DNA of 9,645 bases from Betaproteobacteria bacterium (GCA_015655165.1 JAATFN010000212.1:1-9645), one strand, 5' to 3'; counted from the stretch's first letter, positions 1 to 7,710 are shown. Notes: generated from the sequence alone by a model not told the origin. A program made the numbers and translations.

Positions 1-89
1 CAACAAAGCGTTTTGTTTGTCTTGCGCAGTATTAAATCTTTCCTCTTTTATCGCATTCAACTTACGCTGTTTGCTTCAGGAGAGGCAGA

Positions 90-157
90 ATCATAATCTT
101 GATTTTAATTTTCGTCAACATCTTTTTGTTAACTATTTACTAAAATTTTTATCACTC
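90..157 (-). promoter_or_regulatory. Strong sigma70-type promoter with UP-like element (downstream of the tandem pair)
   Basis: On the minus strand, -35 TTGACG (113-118) and -10 TATGAT (90-95) are separated by exactly 17 bp. Immediately upstream of the -35, bases 119-157 form an A/T-rich tract with runs of A and T, resembling an UP element. The predicted start near 83 follows a C-rich discriminator (TCTGCCTCTCC). A near-consensus core, UP tract and GC-rich discriminator together are typical of rRNA and tRNA promoters in proteobacteria. The transcript would leave the window on the left, so the gene driven is not visible. That it is an rRNA operon is inference; that it is a promoter is well supported by the pattern. 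Confidence 0.7.
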
Positions 158-242
158 TTTCTTTACTTCCTGCCGTTGATCAATCGTGTTTCGCGTCACT
201 TCCGTTTCGCTTTTGTAACACCGTTCAATCAACGGGAGGCGA

Positions 243-271
243 ACTATATAGCGCCGTTTAGTTTACGTCAA
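243..271 (-). promoter_or_regulatory. Sigma70-type promoter (upstream of the tandem pair)
   Basis: On the minus strand, -35 TTGACG (266-271) and -10 TATAGT (243-248) have a 17-bp spacer, followed by the discriminator TCGCCTCCC. The -35 is identical to that of the promoter at 90-118, and the discriminator closely resembles the other one, so the two look like P1 and P2 of one stable-RNA operon about 150 bp apart. It lies directly after the end of the enoyl-CoA hydratase gene on the same strand, with no terminator seen between them. Confidence 0.65.
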
Positions 272-343
272 CAACTTTACGTGCTTATCTCCATAAATGT
301 TCAAATTCTGGTTGATTTCGTACATTTCACAGCATGTGTTCAC

Positions 344-1120
344 TCAGCTATTGTTAAATTGTGGTGCACGTTTTTCCATAAACGCTTTCATGCCCTCTTT
401 TTGATCTGCTGTGGCAAATGCCGAATAAAAGACATGTCGCTCATAGGCTAATCCTTCTGTTAACGATGACTCATAAGCCCGATTGACGGCATTTTTAATC
501 ATCATCACAACCGGTGCCGACATCCGCGCAATCTCCTGTGCCACAGCCATCGCCTCTTCCATCAACTTGTCTGCGGGTACAACACGCGACACCAAACCGG
601 CTTTTTCGGCCTCTTGGGCCCCCATCATTCTTGCCGTCAAACACATATCCATTGCTTTGGCTTTAGAAATGGCACGCGGCAGTCGCTGTGTACCACCCAA
701 TCCCGGCGGAATCCCCAGCTTAACTTCTGGCTGGCCGAACTGGGCAGTGTCGGCTGCAATCAGTATGTCGCATGCCATTGCCAACTCGCATCCGCCCCCC
801 AAAGCATACCCTGCCACAGCGGCAATCAATGGCTTTCTGATCTGGCGCAACATCTCCCACTCGCGGGTGAACAAACCCTGCTTGTAGGCGTCTGTAAAAC
901 TATATGCTGCCATCGCGGCGATATCGGCACCGGCAGCAAACGCTTTCTCGCTACCTGTAATCACAATACAACCAATACTGTCATCGATATCAAATGCAGA
1001 TACAGCAGTCACCAATTCACCAACCAATTCTGCATTTAACGCATTCAATGCTTTAGGCCGATTTAATCTGACCAGCCCGACGTTGCCTTGTACTTGCACT
1101 TCAATAACAGCATATGTCAT
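344..1120 (-). CDS. Enoyl-CoA hydratase (crotonase family)
   Basis: 258 residues, the normal length for a single-domain crotonase. It should hydrate trans-2-enoyl-CoA to 3-hydroxyacyl-CoA in fatty-acid or related acyl-CoA breakdown, in the cytoplasm. Visible signatures: [11 protein letters not shown] (19-29); the oxyanion-hole segment AAGADIAAM (62-70); [15 protein letters not shown] (104-118) with catalytic Glu112; and [22 protein letters not shown] (second Glu at 132). The start at 1120 was chosen over an in-frame start 9 codons upstream because AAAGGAG sits 5 bases before this ATG. It lies 61 bp downstream of mltA on the same strand but has its own strong ribosome binding site, so cotranscription is possible but unproven. 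Slightly odd: GIPPGLGG where the family usually has GIIPGAGG. The exact substrate cannot be told from sequence; relatives include paaF-like and fadB-like enzymes, so no symbol is given. Confidence 0.92.
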   Translation of the reverse strand: MTYAVIEVQVQGNVGLVRLNRPKALNALNAELVGELVTAVSAFDIDDSIGCIVITGSEKAFAAGADIAAMAAYSFTDAYKQGLFTREWEMLRQIRKPLIAAVAGYALGGGCELAMACDILIAADTAQFGQPEVKLGIPPGLGGTQRLPRAISKAKAMDMCLTARMMGAQEAEKAGLVSRVVPADKLMEEAMAVAQEIARMSAPVVMMIKNAVNRAYESSLTEGLAYERHVFYSAFATADQKEGMKAFMEKRAPQFNNS

Positions 1121-1181
1121 CACATCTCCTTTGGTTTGATTCTGCAATCAATACGTGATTCGTGCCGATAGCCGGCATCTT

Positions 1182-2396
1182 TTATGATGCCTTGGGCAAC
1201 AACACCCAGACTTGCCCTTGCTGCTTCATAGCGCCCGCCCGGTCACCTGCCTCATAACCATACCCCCAGAAATAATCGGCTCTGACCGCACCGCGAATCG
1301 CATATCCTGTATCTTGCGCCATCACCAGTTTTTGCAACGGCATACTACTATTGGGCTGCGTTGTCGCTAAAAACACGGGCACTCCCAATGGCACCATGCC
1401 CGGGTCAACTGCAATCGAACGCTCACCGGTTAACGGCACATTCAATGCACCTTTGGGTCCGATCGACGCATTCGTGACTTTCTCCTCCCGGAAAAATACA
1501 TAGCGCGGATTAGCATTAAACAGCTCACGCTCTCTATTGGGATGATCCTTCAGCCATTTTTTAATGCTTTGTGCGGATGCCTGGGATAGCGTCATTTCAC
1601 CTTTATCGACCAAATACCGTCCAATCGATTTATAAACGTGGCCATTCTGGTCCGCATAAGCCAATCGGATGGTCTCGTTCGTCTCGGGCAGATAAACACG
1701 CCCAGAACCTTGCACCTGCAAAAAGAACGCCTCGACAGGATCAGCCACCCAGACCAATTCACGCCCTTTTAAGATGCCAGAAGAAAACAATTCGGCACGT
1801 GTCCAGTAAGGCACAATTTTCTGACCGACTTTGCGCCCTTTTAAATACCCTTTCGCCTCTGGCGGCGCACCAGCCTGATTTAACGTAATCAAATCGGGGG
1901 GCACGCTGTGCAAGGCAGTCTGAAACTCGCCATGTTGCTTGCGCGAACCTTGCAACAGGGGTTCGTAGTAACCGGTAATCAACCCACGATCATTACCGTC
2001 ATCCGCCGTCATCTTATAAGGCACAAATCCCTGTTCGAAGAAATGCCTGATTGCAACACCGTCATTGACATTGACACGACGTGCCTGCTTGCACACCTTT
2101 TTCCATTCAACACGACGTGCAAGCACCGTGCAAGATGCAATAAAAGCAGGCCATGCCTGACGCAAGTCATCCTCTTGCCAACCTGGTATAGCACCGAAAT
2201 GGCTGGCCTGCATATTTTTAGATACGGGTAACCCAGGCACCCCGGGTACGCCAGAATAATCCGGCATATCGCCATATTCTGGGCCAGCCTGGGTTGTAGA
2301 ATCGGGGCGCTGAACAGTACTACAGGCAAACATGCCCAGTAAAACGGGAACAGCTAATAAAGATAAGCGCAATCGGTGAGATAACATGTAAAACAT
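1182..2396 (-). CDS. mltA: Membrane-bound lytic murein transglycosylase A (lipoprotein)
   Basis: MltA cleaves the MurNAc-GlcNAc glycosidic bond of peptidoglycan, forming 1,6-anhydro-MurNAc, and acts at the inner face of the outer membrane during wall turnover. From this ATG the protein has 404 residues. The N-terminus has basic residues, a hydrophobic stretch and MFAC with Cys25, read as a lipoprotein signal peptide, although M-F-A-C is a poor match to the L-A/S-G/A-C lipobox. The MltA barrel domain includes ITGYYEPLL, VPYWTRAEL and FFLQVQGSGRV; the C-terminal 3D domain includes SIAVDPGMVPLGVPVF and MAQDTGYAIRGAVRADYFWG, where Asp362 aligns with the catalytic Asp and Asp374 is the second conserved one. 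Start is uncertain: an ATG at 2387 or a TTG at 2420 are alternatives, and none has a good ribosome binding site. It lies between apaG and the hydratase gene on one strand. Confidence 0.93.
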   Translation of the reverse strand: MFYMLSHRLRLSLLAVPVLLGMFACSTVQRPDSTTQAGPEYGDMPDYSGVPGVPGLPVSKNMQASHFGAIPGWQEDDLRQAWPAFIASCTVLARRVEWKKVCKQARRVNVNDGVAIRHFFEQGFVPYKMTADDGNDRGLITGYYEPLLQGSRKQHGEFQTALHSVPPDLITLNQAGAPPEAKGYLKGRKVGQKIVPYWTRAELFSSGILKGRELVWVADPVEAFFLQVQGSGRVYLPETNETIRLAYADQNGHVYKSIGRYLVDKGEMTLSQASAQSIKKWLKDHPNRERELFNANPRYVFFREEKVTNASIGPKGALNVPLTGERSIAVDPGMVPLGVPVFLATTQPNSSMPLQKLVMAQDTGYAIRGAVRADYFWGYGYEAGDRAGAMKQQGQVWVLLPKAS

Positions 2397-2425
2397 TCGG
2401 TCGGATGAAACGGTCAACAAGAATA

Positions 2426-2445
2426 CGCTGCTCTAAAGAGCAGCG
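2426..2445 (-). terminator. Hairpin between apaG and mltA, possible weak terminator
   Basis: CGCTGCTC (2426-2433) and GAGCAGCG (2438-2445) form a perfect 8-bp GC-rich stem with a 4-base TAAA loop (a ninth T-A pair is possible on paper). On the minus strand it follows the apaG stop by 15 bases and is followed by TATTCTTGTT, an imperfect U-rich tail. It could end or attenuate the apaG transcript before mltA. The U-tract is interrupted, so termination would be partial at best; it may instead only protect the mRNA end. Confidence 0.4.
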
Positions 2446-2460
2446 ATACCCTTATGGCAA

Positions 2461-2835
2461 TTAATGTAATGTACGCGGCAATGACAGTACGAATTCCGGA
2501 ATTGTGGCATAGAACTGCTCTGCGTCTTCTGACACACACAAATATTTACCATGCATCGTGCCCTGCGGTGTTTGTAGTACAGCACCGCTACTATATTCAA
2601 ACTGTTCACCGGGTGCCAACAAAGGCTGATGACCGACAACACCCAGACCTTTGACTTCTTCCACATGGTTATTGCCATCTGTAATGACCCAGTGGCGTGC
2701 AATCAGTTGCGCGGGTGATTCCCCACTATTGACGATCGTAATCGTATAGGCAAAGACATAACGTAAACTAGCCGGATCGGACTGCTCTTCCAGATATTGT
2801 GTCTTCACAGTAACTTGAAACTCATACATTGCCAT
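2461..2835 (-). CDS. apaG: ApaG domain protein (Co2+/Mg2+ efflux-associated)
   Basis: 124 residues, the usual full length for ApaG, a small all-beta (fibronectin III-like) cytoplasmic protein. Its biochemical role is unsettled; mutants in enterobacteria are linked to cobalt/magnesium handling and Ap4A levels. Seen here: YEFQVTVKTQYLEEQSDP (4-21), FAYTITIVNSG (28-38), ARHWVITDG (46-54), the GxGxxG loop KGLGVVGHQPLLAPG (62-76), FEYSSGAVLQTPQGTMHGKY (79-98) and the conserved ending IPEFVLSLPRTLH. The start at 2835 is preferred over an ATG 13 codons upstream because AGGAAA lies about 7 bases before it and the protein then has family length. It is divergent from rpe with a 125-bp spacer and upstream of mltA, an arrangement common in Burkholderiales. 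Confidence 0.95.
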   Translation of the reverse strand: MAMYEFQVTVKTQYLEEQSDPASLRYVFAYTITIVNSGESPAQLIARHWVITDGNNHVEEVKGLGVVGHQPLLAPGEQFEYSSGAVLQTPQGTMHGKYLCVSEDAEQFYATIPEFVLSLPRTLH

Positions 2836-2899
2836 AGATTTTTCCTGAGAATAATGATGCAGATTGCACATCAAATCTACCAGAAGTGCAAGGATGCTG

Positions 2900-2928
2900 C
2901 TGAAGAGTCTGCCTCAAACGGGTAGAAT
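2900..2928 (+). promoter_or_regulatory. Possible promoter for rpe
   Basis: In the divergent apaG/rpe spacer, a good -10 TAGAAT (2923-2928) is preceded at 17 bp by a weak -35 CTGAAG (2900-2905). Transcription would start near 2935, about 26 bases before the rpe ATG. The -35 is poor, so this is only a candidate. I found no equally good promoter for apaG in the opposite direction. Confidence 0.3.
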
Positions 2929-2960
2929 AACGTTCTTTATTTAGCCAATTGTCATCAGTC

Positions 2961-3623
2961 ATGCCTACTTATCGTATCGCTCCGAGTATTTTATCTGCCG
3001 ATTTTTCCCGTCTGGGAGAAGAGGTACGCAATGTTGTTGCCGCTGGTGCGGACTTTATTCACGTCGACGTCATGGACAATCATTTTGTTCCCAACCTGAC
3101 AATTGGTCCGATGGTATGTGCGGCAATCCGCCCGCATGTCAATGTGCCGATCGACGTACATCTGATGGTCAAACCCGTTGACCGTCTTATTCCCGACTTT
3201 GCAAACGCTGGTGCCGACTACATCAGTTTTCATCCGGAAGCATCCGAACATATCGACCGTACATTGCAAATGATCCGGGATGCCGGCTGTAAGGCCGGGC
3301 TGGTATTTAATCCGGCCACGCCCTTGCATTATCTTGACCATGTCATGGATAAAGTAGACTTGATACTTATTATGTCGGTGAATCCCGGTTTTGGTGGTCA
3401 AGCCTTTATTCCCGAAGCATTAAATAAACTGGCAGCTGCCAGAAAACGCATTGATGCATGCGGACGCGACATTTTGCTGCAAATCGATGGTGGCGTAAAA
3501 ATCGACAACATTGCGGAAATTGCCAAAGCAGGTGCCGATACATTCGTTGCAGGCTCGGCGATTTTCGGCAAACCGGATTATAAAGAAGTCATTGATGCAA
3601 TGCGTACAGAATTAAAGAAATAA
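2961..3623 (+). CDS. rpe: Ribulose-phosphate 3-epimerase
   Basis: 220 residues. Interconverts D-ribulose 5-phosphate and D-xylulose 5-phosphate in the pentose phosphate pathway (and the Calvin cycle where present). TIM-barrel signatures are complete: [16 protein letters not shown] (6-21), [17 protein letters not shown] (34-50) with metal ligand His34 and active-site Asp36, DVHLMV with His67, [17 protein letters not shown] (138-154), IDGGVK with active-site Asp176, and the phosphate-binding end [13 protein letters not shown] (191-203). The ATG at 2961 gives the usual N-terminus; a TTG four codons earlier is unlikely. No clear Shine-Dalgarno sequence precedes it. Its stop is 12 bases before gph, so the two are surely cotranscribed. 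Confidence 0.96.
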   Translation: MPTYRIAPSILSADFSRLGEEVRNVVAAGADFIHVDVMDNHFVPNLTIGPMVCAAIRPHVNVPIDVHLMVKPVDRLIPDFANAGADYISFHPEASEHIDRTLQMIRDAGCKAGLVFNPATPLHYLDHVMDKVDLILIMSVNPGFGGQAFIPEALNKLAAARKRIDACGRDILLQIDGGVKIDNIAEIAKAGADTFVAGSAIFGKPDYKEVIDAMRTELKK

Positions 3624-3635
3624 ATCCTGACAAAC

Positions 3636-4304
3636 ATGTTCAAGCATATCAAAGCGGTCATCATTGACCTTGATGGCACGATGTTAAATACTGCGCCCGA
3701 CTTCCATGAAGCCATCAATCGCATGCGTGCGGATCTCGGATTAACGGCGCTGCCCCAACAAACCATTATCGATTTTGTCGGCAAAGGAACAGAAAACCTG
3801 ATCCGCAAAGTATTGGCTGTCGACTACGATGCATCCGGCATTGCCGCACACTACGATGTGGCACTTGCCGCGTATATGGCGCACTATCAAACCATTAACG
3901 GTGACTTGGCAAACTTGTATCCCGATGTGATAGAAGGCCTGCAAAGTATGCGCAACAAAGGACTACGCCTTGCCTGTGTTACCAATAAACCCCTCTCGTT
4001 AGCAGTCCCATTATTGGAAAAGAAAGGGCTGCAACCCTACTTTGACATTGTCTATGGCGGTGACTCTTTCCCGCAAAAAAAACCTAGTCCAGTGCCTTTA
4101 TTACAGGTTTGTCTGGCATTTTCACTACAACCCCGGCAAGTCATCGCCATTGGCGACTCCTCTAACGATGCAATTGCAGCCCGGGCTGCCGGCTGTTATG
4201 TATTGAATGTGCCATATGGCTATAATCACGGGGAGTCTATACATAACGTCGATTCCGATGGTATAGTTCAGACACTGCTTGAAGCAGCCAATATGATTGT
4301 TTGA
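3636..4304 (+). CDS. gph: Phosphoglycolate phosphatase (HAD family)
   Basis: 222 residues. Dephosphorylates 2-phosphoglycolate to glycolate, a salvage step for a by-product of DNA 3'-end repair (and of Rubisco oxygenation where present). HAD motifs in order: motif I DLDGT with nucleophile Asp11 and acid/base Asp13; the helical cap from about 18 to 95; motif II VTNK (Thr116); motif III KKPSP (Lys149); motif IV GDSSND with Asp174 and Asp178. The usual DLDGTL(V/I)DS reads DLDGTMLNT here, a mild deviation. It begins 12 bases after rpe and has only a weak ribosome binding site, suggesting translation coupled to rpe. The rpe-gph-trpE order is typical of betaproteobacteria. Specificity within the HAD family is inferred from length, similarity and context. 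Confidence 0.9.
   Translation: MFKHIKAVIIDLDGTMLNTAPDFHEAINRMRADLGLTALPQQTIIDFVGKGTENLIRKVLAVDYDASGIAAHYDVALAAYMAHYQTINGDLANLYPDVIEGLQSMRNKGLRLACVTNKPLSLAVPLLEKKGLQPYFDIVYGGDSFPQKKPSPVPLLQVCLAFSLQPRQVIAIGDSSNDAIAARAAGCYVLNVPYGYNHGESIHNVDSDGIVQTLLEAANMIV
4269..4297 (+). promoter_or_regulatory. Candidate trp operon promoter inside the 3' end of gph
   Basis: -35-like CAGACA (4269-4274) and -10 TATGAT (4292-4297) with a 17-bp spacer. A start near 4304 would give a leader of about 31 bases before the trpL ATG, a sensible position for an attenuated operon. The -35 matches only the GACA half of the consensus. No terminator separates gph from this point, so readthrough from rpe-gph is also likely. 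Confidence 0.45.
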
Positions 4305-4335
4305 ATTCCAGATTACTTTATCCGTTCTAACAATA

Positions 4336-4422
4336 ATGTCTCTCAATAAAAAACGCACCGTCAAACCTACAGCCGCTCTTGGAGCCTGGCTATGGCGACG
4401 CTGGCAATCCTGGGCTAATTAA
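4336..4422 (+). CDS. trpL: trp operon leader peptide
   Basis: A 28-codon open frame lies between gph and trpE. Near its end it reads WLWRRWQSW: four Trp codons at positions 18, 20, 23 and 26, just before the stop (TAA, 4420-4422). Trp is a rare amino acid, so four in nine codons directly upstream of trpE is the hallmark of a transcription-attenuation leader: ribosome stalling at these codons reports low charged tRNA-Trp. Basic residues (KKR at 5-7, RR at 21-22) are also present. The stop is 132 bases before trpE, with a hairpin between them. No clear Shine-Dalgarno sequence precedes the ATG (the bases before it are CTAACAATA), which is unusual for a leader that must be translated efficiently; a TTG 13 codons upstream is the only other in-frame start. 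Confidence 0.85.
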   Translation: MSLNKKRTVKPTAALGAWLWRRWQSWAN

Positions 4423-4436
4423 ACCCGTTGCCGGCG
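4399..4436 (+). promoter_or_regulatory. Upstream leader hairpin (candidate antiterminator or 1:2-type structure)
   Basis: CGCTGGCAA (4399-4407, containing the third Trp codon of trpL) can pair with TTGCCGGCG (4428-4436) over 9 bp with a single G-U pair; inside it GGG (4412-4414) can pair with CCC (4424-4426). Its 3' arm shares bases 4434-4436 with the 5' arm of the next hairpin, so the full forms of the two stems exclude each other. A ribosome held at the third or fourth Trp codon, or at the stop, would block it; one held at the first Trp codon might leave it free. Which regulatory state it represents is inference. Confidence 0.5.
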
Positions 4437-4463
4437 ACAGGCGCTATTTGCCTGTCGCGTTTG
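4434..4463 (+). terminator. Candidate trp attenuator hairpin
   Basis: GCGACAGGC (4434-4442) and GCCTGTCGC (4450-4458) make a perfect 9-bp GC-rich stem with a 7-base loop GCTATTT, starting 12 bases after the trpL stop. It is followed by GTTTG, a short U-tract, so as an intrinsic terminator it is weaker than the classical enterobacterial attenuator. Its place directly after a Trp-rich leader peptide and before trpE, and its overlap with the alternative stem at 4399-4436, argue for a role in attenuation. Confidence 0.55.
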
Positions 4464-4554
4464 AATACATAATCAATACAGCCATTGCCCAAATATTATC
4501 CCGAGCACAAGCTTACCTGGGACCTTGCGCATACTGGCTATGCTGGAGCGAAAC

Positions 4555-6051
4555 ATGACCGAATTAGAATTTAAATCATTAGCCGCACAGGGCTACAACC
4601 GTATTCCATTGATCGCAGAGGCATTGGCTGATCTGGAAACCCCATTAAGTCTCTATTTGAAACTGGCACAAGCCCAGCAAAACGGTAAAAATACCTTCTT
4701 GCTGGAGTCTGTTGTTGGTGGCGAGCGTTTTGGACGCTATTCCTTCATCGGTTTACCAGCGACAACTGAAATCCGTGCTTTCGGTGCACGCATCGAAGTC
4801 ATTCAACATAACGAGATCATCGAAACGACAGAAGGCAATGCACTGGAATTCATTGCTGCCTTCCAGTCACGCTATCGCGTTGCCATCCGTCCTGGCCTAC
4901 CGCGCTTTTGCGGCGGTCTGGCAGGTTACTTCGGTTACGATACCGTACGCTATATCGAAAAACGTCTGGCACACTCTGCTCCCAAAGATGATTTACATCT
5001 GCCGGACATCCGTTTGCTGTTAACCGAAGAACTGGCTGTCATCGACAACCTGACCGGCAAACTCTATCTGATCGTCTATGCCGACCCGACTAAACCGGAA
5101 GCCTATTCACGGGCCAAGCAACGTATCAGAACGCTGCGCGCAATGCTCTTGCGTCCTGTCGACATTCCTGTAACAAGCGGCTCTGTACGTACTGACACCG
5201 TACGCGAATTTGCCAAAGAAGATTATGTGAAGGCAGTCTTAAAAGCAAAAGACTATATTGCATCAGGTGACTTGATGCAGGTACAAGTGGGCCAACGCAT
5301 TAAAAAGACGTTTGTCGACTCGCCGTTATTGCTCTACCGGGCATTACGTTCCTTGAATCCATCACCTTACATGTATTACTACAATTTCGGTGATTCACAG
5401 GTCGTCGGTTCTTCACCCGAAATTCTGGTCAGAAACGAAGCCATCAACGAGACAGACAGAAAAGTCACGATCCGTCCATTGGCCGGGACCCGCCCGCGTG
5501 GCTCGACCGCAGAACAAGATACACAACTGGCCAAAGAATTATTGGCCGATCCGAAAGAAATTGCCGAGCACGTCATGCTGATCGATCTCGCACGCAATGA
5601 TATCGGCAGGATAGCCACAACTGGCAGTGTGAAAGTCACCGACCAGATGGTCATTGAGAAATACTCGCACGTACAGCATATTGTCTCGAACGTCGAAGGC
5701 ATCTTGCAACCTGGTCTATCCAATCTGGATGTATTGAAAGCCACCTTCCCGGCAGGGACCTTGTCGGGAGCACCAAAAGTACGTGCAATGGAATTGATTG
5801 ACGAACTGGAGCCCACCAAGCGCGGTATTTATGGGGGTGCATGCGGTTATCTGTCATTTGGTGGTGAAATGGATTTAGCCATTGCCATTCGTACCGGTGT
5901 TATCAAAGACGGCACACTATATGTACAAGCAGCCGCCGGTGTCGTTGCCGACTCGGTACCTGAAATGGAATGGCTTGAAACCGAAAACAAGGCACGTGCA
6001 GTATTACGTGCAGCCGAACAAGTGCAAGATGGCTTAGATGGAGAAATCTGA
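4555..6051 (+). CDS. trpE: Anthranilate synthase component I
   Basis: 498 residues. With TrpG it converts chorismate and glutamine to anthranilate, the first committed step to tryptophan. The N-terminal regulatory domain shows LLES (49-52) followed ten residues later by Ser63 (LLES-X10-S), the element that binds Trp for feedback inhibition. The C-terminal chorismate-binding domain shows [11 protein letters not shown] (266-276), VGSSPE (284-289), [11 protein letters not shown] (306-316), [11 protein letters not shown] (342-352), [10 protein letters not shown] (373-382), [16 protein letters not shown] (398-413), [18 protein letters not shown] (423-440) and [10 protein letters not shown] (458-467). 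The ATG at 4555 has GGAG six bases upstream and gives the family's usual N-terminus; a TTG ten codons earlier is disfavoured. The stop overlaps the trpG start by one base (TGATG), implying translational coupling of the two subunits. NPSPYM and LLES distinguish it from PabB. Confidence 0.97.
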   Translation: MTELEFKSLAAQGYNRIPLIAEALADLETPLSLYLKLAQAQQNGKNTFLLESVVGGERFGRYSFIGLPATTEIRAFGARIEVIQHNEIIETTEGNALEFIAAFQSRYRVAIRPGLPRFCGGLAGYFGYDTVRYIEKRLAHSAPKDDLHLPDIRLLLTEELAVIDNLTGKLYLIVYADPTKPEAYSRAKQRIRTLRAMLLRPVDIPVTSGSVRTDTVREFAKEDYVKAVLKAKDYIASGDLMQVQVGQRIKKTFVDSPLLLYRALRSLNPSPYMYYYNFGDSQVVGSSPEILVRNEAINETDRKVTIRPLAGTRPRGSTAEQDTQLAKELLADPKEIAEHVMLIDLARNDIGRIATTGSVKVTDQMVIEKYSHVQHIVSNVEGILQPGLSNLDVLKATFPAGTLSGAPKVRAMELIDELEPTKRGIYGGACGYLSFGGEMDLAIAIRTGVIKDGTLYVQAAAGVVADSVPEMEWLETENKARAVLRAAEQVQDGLDGEI

Positions 6052-6626
6052 TGTTACTGATGATCGACAATTACGACTCGTTTACCTATAACCTGGTCCA
6101 ATATTTCGGGGAACTGGGGCAAGAGGTCGTTACAATCCGTAATGATGAAATCTCTTTGGACGACATCAAACGGTTAAACCCTGAACGCATTTGCTTGTCT
6201 CCTGGGCCATGTAGCCCGAAAGAAGCTGGTATTTGTATTGAGCTATTAAAAGAATTTTCAGGGAAACTGCCGATTCTTGGTGTGTGTCTCGGGCATCAGG
6301 CCATCGGTGAAGCATTTGGCGGTAATATTATTCGTGCCAAACAAGTGATGCACGGCAAGACTTCAAAAATCGCACATACCGGTGTCGGTGTCTTTAAAGA
6401 CCTGCCAAGTCCATACACTGTGATACGTTATCACTCGTTAGCCATTGATCGGGCAACATTACCGGACTGCCTGGAAGTCACGGCCTGGACAGATGATGGA
6501 GAAATCATGGGGGTGCGTCATAAAACATTCGATGTGCAAGGTGTGCAGTTCCACCCGGAATCGATTCTGTCCGAACACGGCCACGCCCTCCTTAAGAATT
6601 TCCTGAGCAACTCGGCGCACGCATAA
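6051..6626 (+). CDS. trpG: Anthranilate synthase component II (glutamine amidotransferase)
   Basis: 191 residues, a stand-alone class I amidotransferase that hydrolyses glutamine and delivers ammonia to TrpE. Triad: nucleophile Cys79 in [15 protein letters not shown] (77-91), and His168 and Glu170 in [13 protein letters not shown] (165-177). Also seen: [11 protein letters not shown] (5-15), the oxyanion segment [12 protein letters not shown] (49-60), and HGKTS (101-105), part of the synthase-subunit interface. It overlaps trpE by one base, and GGAGA near the trpE end serves as its ribosome binding site. In many bacteria the same subunit also serves PabB for p-aminobenzoate; whether that holds here cannot be seen. 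It is not fused to TrpE or TrpD, as is usual in betaproteobacteria. Confidence 0.96.
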   Translation: MLLMIDNYDSFTYNLVQYFGELGQEVVTIRNDEISLDDIKRLNPERICLSPGPCSPKEAGICIELLKEFSGKLPILGVCLGHQAIGEAFGGNIIRAKQVMHGKTSKIAHTGVGVFKDLPSPYTVIRYHSLAIDRATLPDCLEVTAWTDDGEIMGVRHKTFDVQGVQFHPESILSEHGHALLKNFLSNSAHA

Positions 6627-6663
6627 ACGTAGCCGGCCACTCTATCGAACCAGAAAGGTCATC

Positions 6664-7710
6664 ATGTCCATCACACCACAAGAAGCATTACTACGTTGTA
6701 TCGAGCACCGTGAAATCTTCCATGACGAAATGCTGTCGCTGTTTCGCACCATCATGCAAGGAGAAATGTCGCCTGTCATGATTGCGGCACTGACCATGGG
6801 GTTACGTGTTAAAAAAGAAAGCGTCGGTGAAATTGCCGCTGCAGCGCAAGTCATGCGTGAATTTGCGACCAAAGTACCAATGGCTGACACATCCAACCTG
6901 GTCGATATTGTCGGCACCGGTGGCGATGGTGCCAATACGTTCAACATTTCTACTGCCGCGACGTTTGTCGCTGCTGCTGCGGGCGCACGTGTTGCCAAAC
7001 ATGGTGGGCGCAGTGTATCTTCATCGTCAGGTAGTGCCGATGCATTTGAAGCATTAGGTGCCAATATCAATTTAACACCGGAACAAGTTGCGCAATCAAT
7101 TGCACAAACAGGTATCGGCTTTATGTTTGCACCAAACCATCACGCTGCCATGAAGCATGCAGCACCTGTGCGTAAAGAACTGGGTGTACGCACCATTTTT
7201 AATATTCTGGGGCCATTAACCAATCCGGCTGCAGCACCGAACATTTTAATGGGTGTCTTCCACCCTGATCTGGTCGGTATCCAAGTACGTGTCTTGCAAC
7301 GTCTTGGTGCACAACATGCCGTTGTGGTGTGGGGACGTGACAATCTGGATGAAGTCACACTGGGTGGCGCGACAATGGTAGGAGAACTCGTCAATGGAGA
7401 AATTCTGGAATATGAAATCCACCCGGAAGATTTTGGATTGAATATGTTTGCCAGTCGCAATTTGCAAGTCATCAATACACAAGAATCCAAAGAGAAAATT
7501 CTCGAAGCATTACACGGCACACCCGGGCCGGTGCACGACATCGTCGCCTTAAATGCAGGTACGGCGCTATACGCTGCAGGTGTTGCCGTATCGATCGAAG
7601 CGGGTCTGGGAAAAGCCCGCCAGACAATCGCTAGCGGTGCTGCGATGGCAAAAGTCGCGCAATTTGTTGAGGTCACACAGCAACTCGGGCGCAAGAACTC
7701 ATTATCGTAG
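6664..7710 (+). CDS. trpD: Anthranilate phosphoribosyltransferase
   Basis: 348 residues, full length. Transfers phosphoribosyl from PRPP to anthranilate, the second step of the pathway. Motifs: the PRPP loop [15 protein letters not shown] (83-97); KHGGRSVSS followed by [11 protein letters not shown] (112-132), the substrate-binding segment; [13 protein letters not shown] (176-188); the Mg2+-binding Asp229-Glu230 in [12 protein letters not shown]; and the C-terminal [13 protein letters not shown]. Two variations from the commonest form are visible: KHGG for KHGN, and SSSSG for SSKSG. Both fall within known diversity and should not abolish activity. The ATG is preceded by AAAGG at 6654-6658. 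It begins 37 bases after trpG and ends 28 bases before trpC in a tight operon. Confidence 0.96.
   Translation: MSITPQEALLRCIEHREIFHDEMLSLFRTIMQGEMSPVMIAALTMGLRVKKESVGEIAAAAQVMREFATKVPMADTSNLVDIVGTGGDGANTFNISTAATFVAAAAGARVAKHGGRSVSSSSGSADAFEALGANINLTPEQVAQSIAQTGIGFMFAPNHHAAMKHAAPVRKELGVRTIFNILGPLTNPAAAPNILMGVFHPDLVGIQVRVLQRLGAQHAVVVWGRDNLDEVTLGGATMVGELVNGEILEYEIHPEDFGLNMFASRNLQVINTQESKEKILEALHGTPGPVHDIVALNAGTALYAAGVAVSIEAGLGKARQTIASGAAMAKVAQFVEVTQQLGRKNSLS

Larger units (their letters stand above)
1..343. other. Gene-free, AT-rich left edge with tandem promoters
   Basis: No convincing coding sequence lies here on either strand. One plus-strand frame stays open from about 17 to 451, but it lacks a ribosome binding site, runs antisense into the enoyl-CoA hydratase gene and resembles nothing I recognise. 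The stretch holds two minus-strand promoters, annotated separately. The 82 or so bases downstream of the second promoter contain no ATG with a ribosome binding site, which fits an untranslated leader, such as that of a stable-RNA operon lying beyond the left edge. Confidence 0.6.

Noticed and set aside
17..451. Plus-strand 144-codon open frame rich in Phe, Leu and His
   Set aside because: No ribosome binding site, no family resemblance, overlaps the enoyl-CoA hydratase gene antisense, and covers the two minus-strand promoters.
1163..1177. Small inverted repeat TGCCG-ATAGC-CGGCA between mltA and the hydratase gene
   Set aside because: Only 5-bp arms and no U-tract in the direction of transcription; it cannot be supported as a terminator.
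5379..5819. Long antisense frame inside trpE
   Set aside because: Shadow frame opposite a strongly conserved gene, with no start signals or family resemblance. The same applies to antisense frames in trpD (7140-7694) and mltA.
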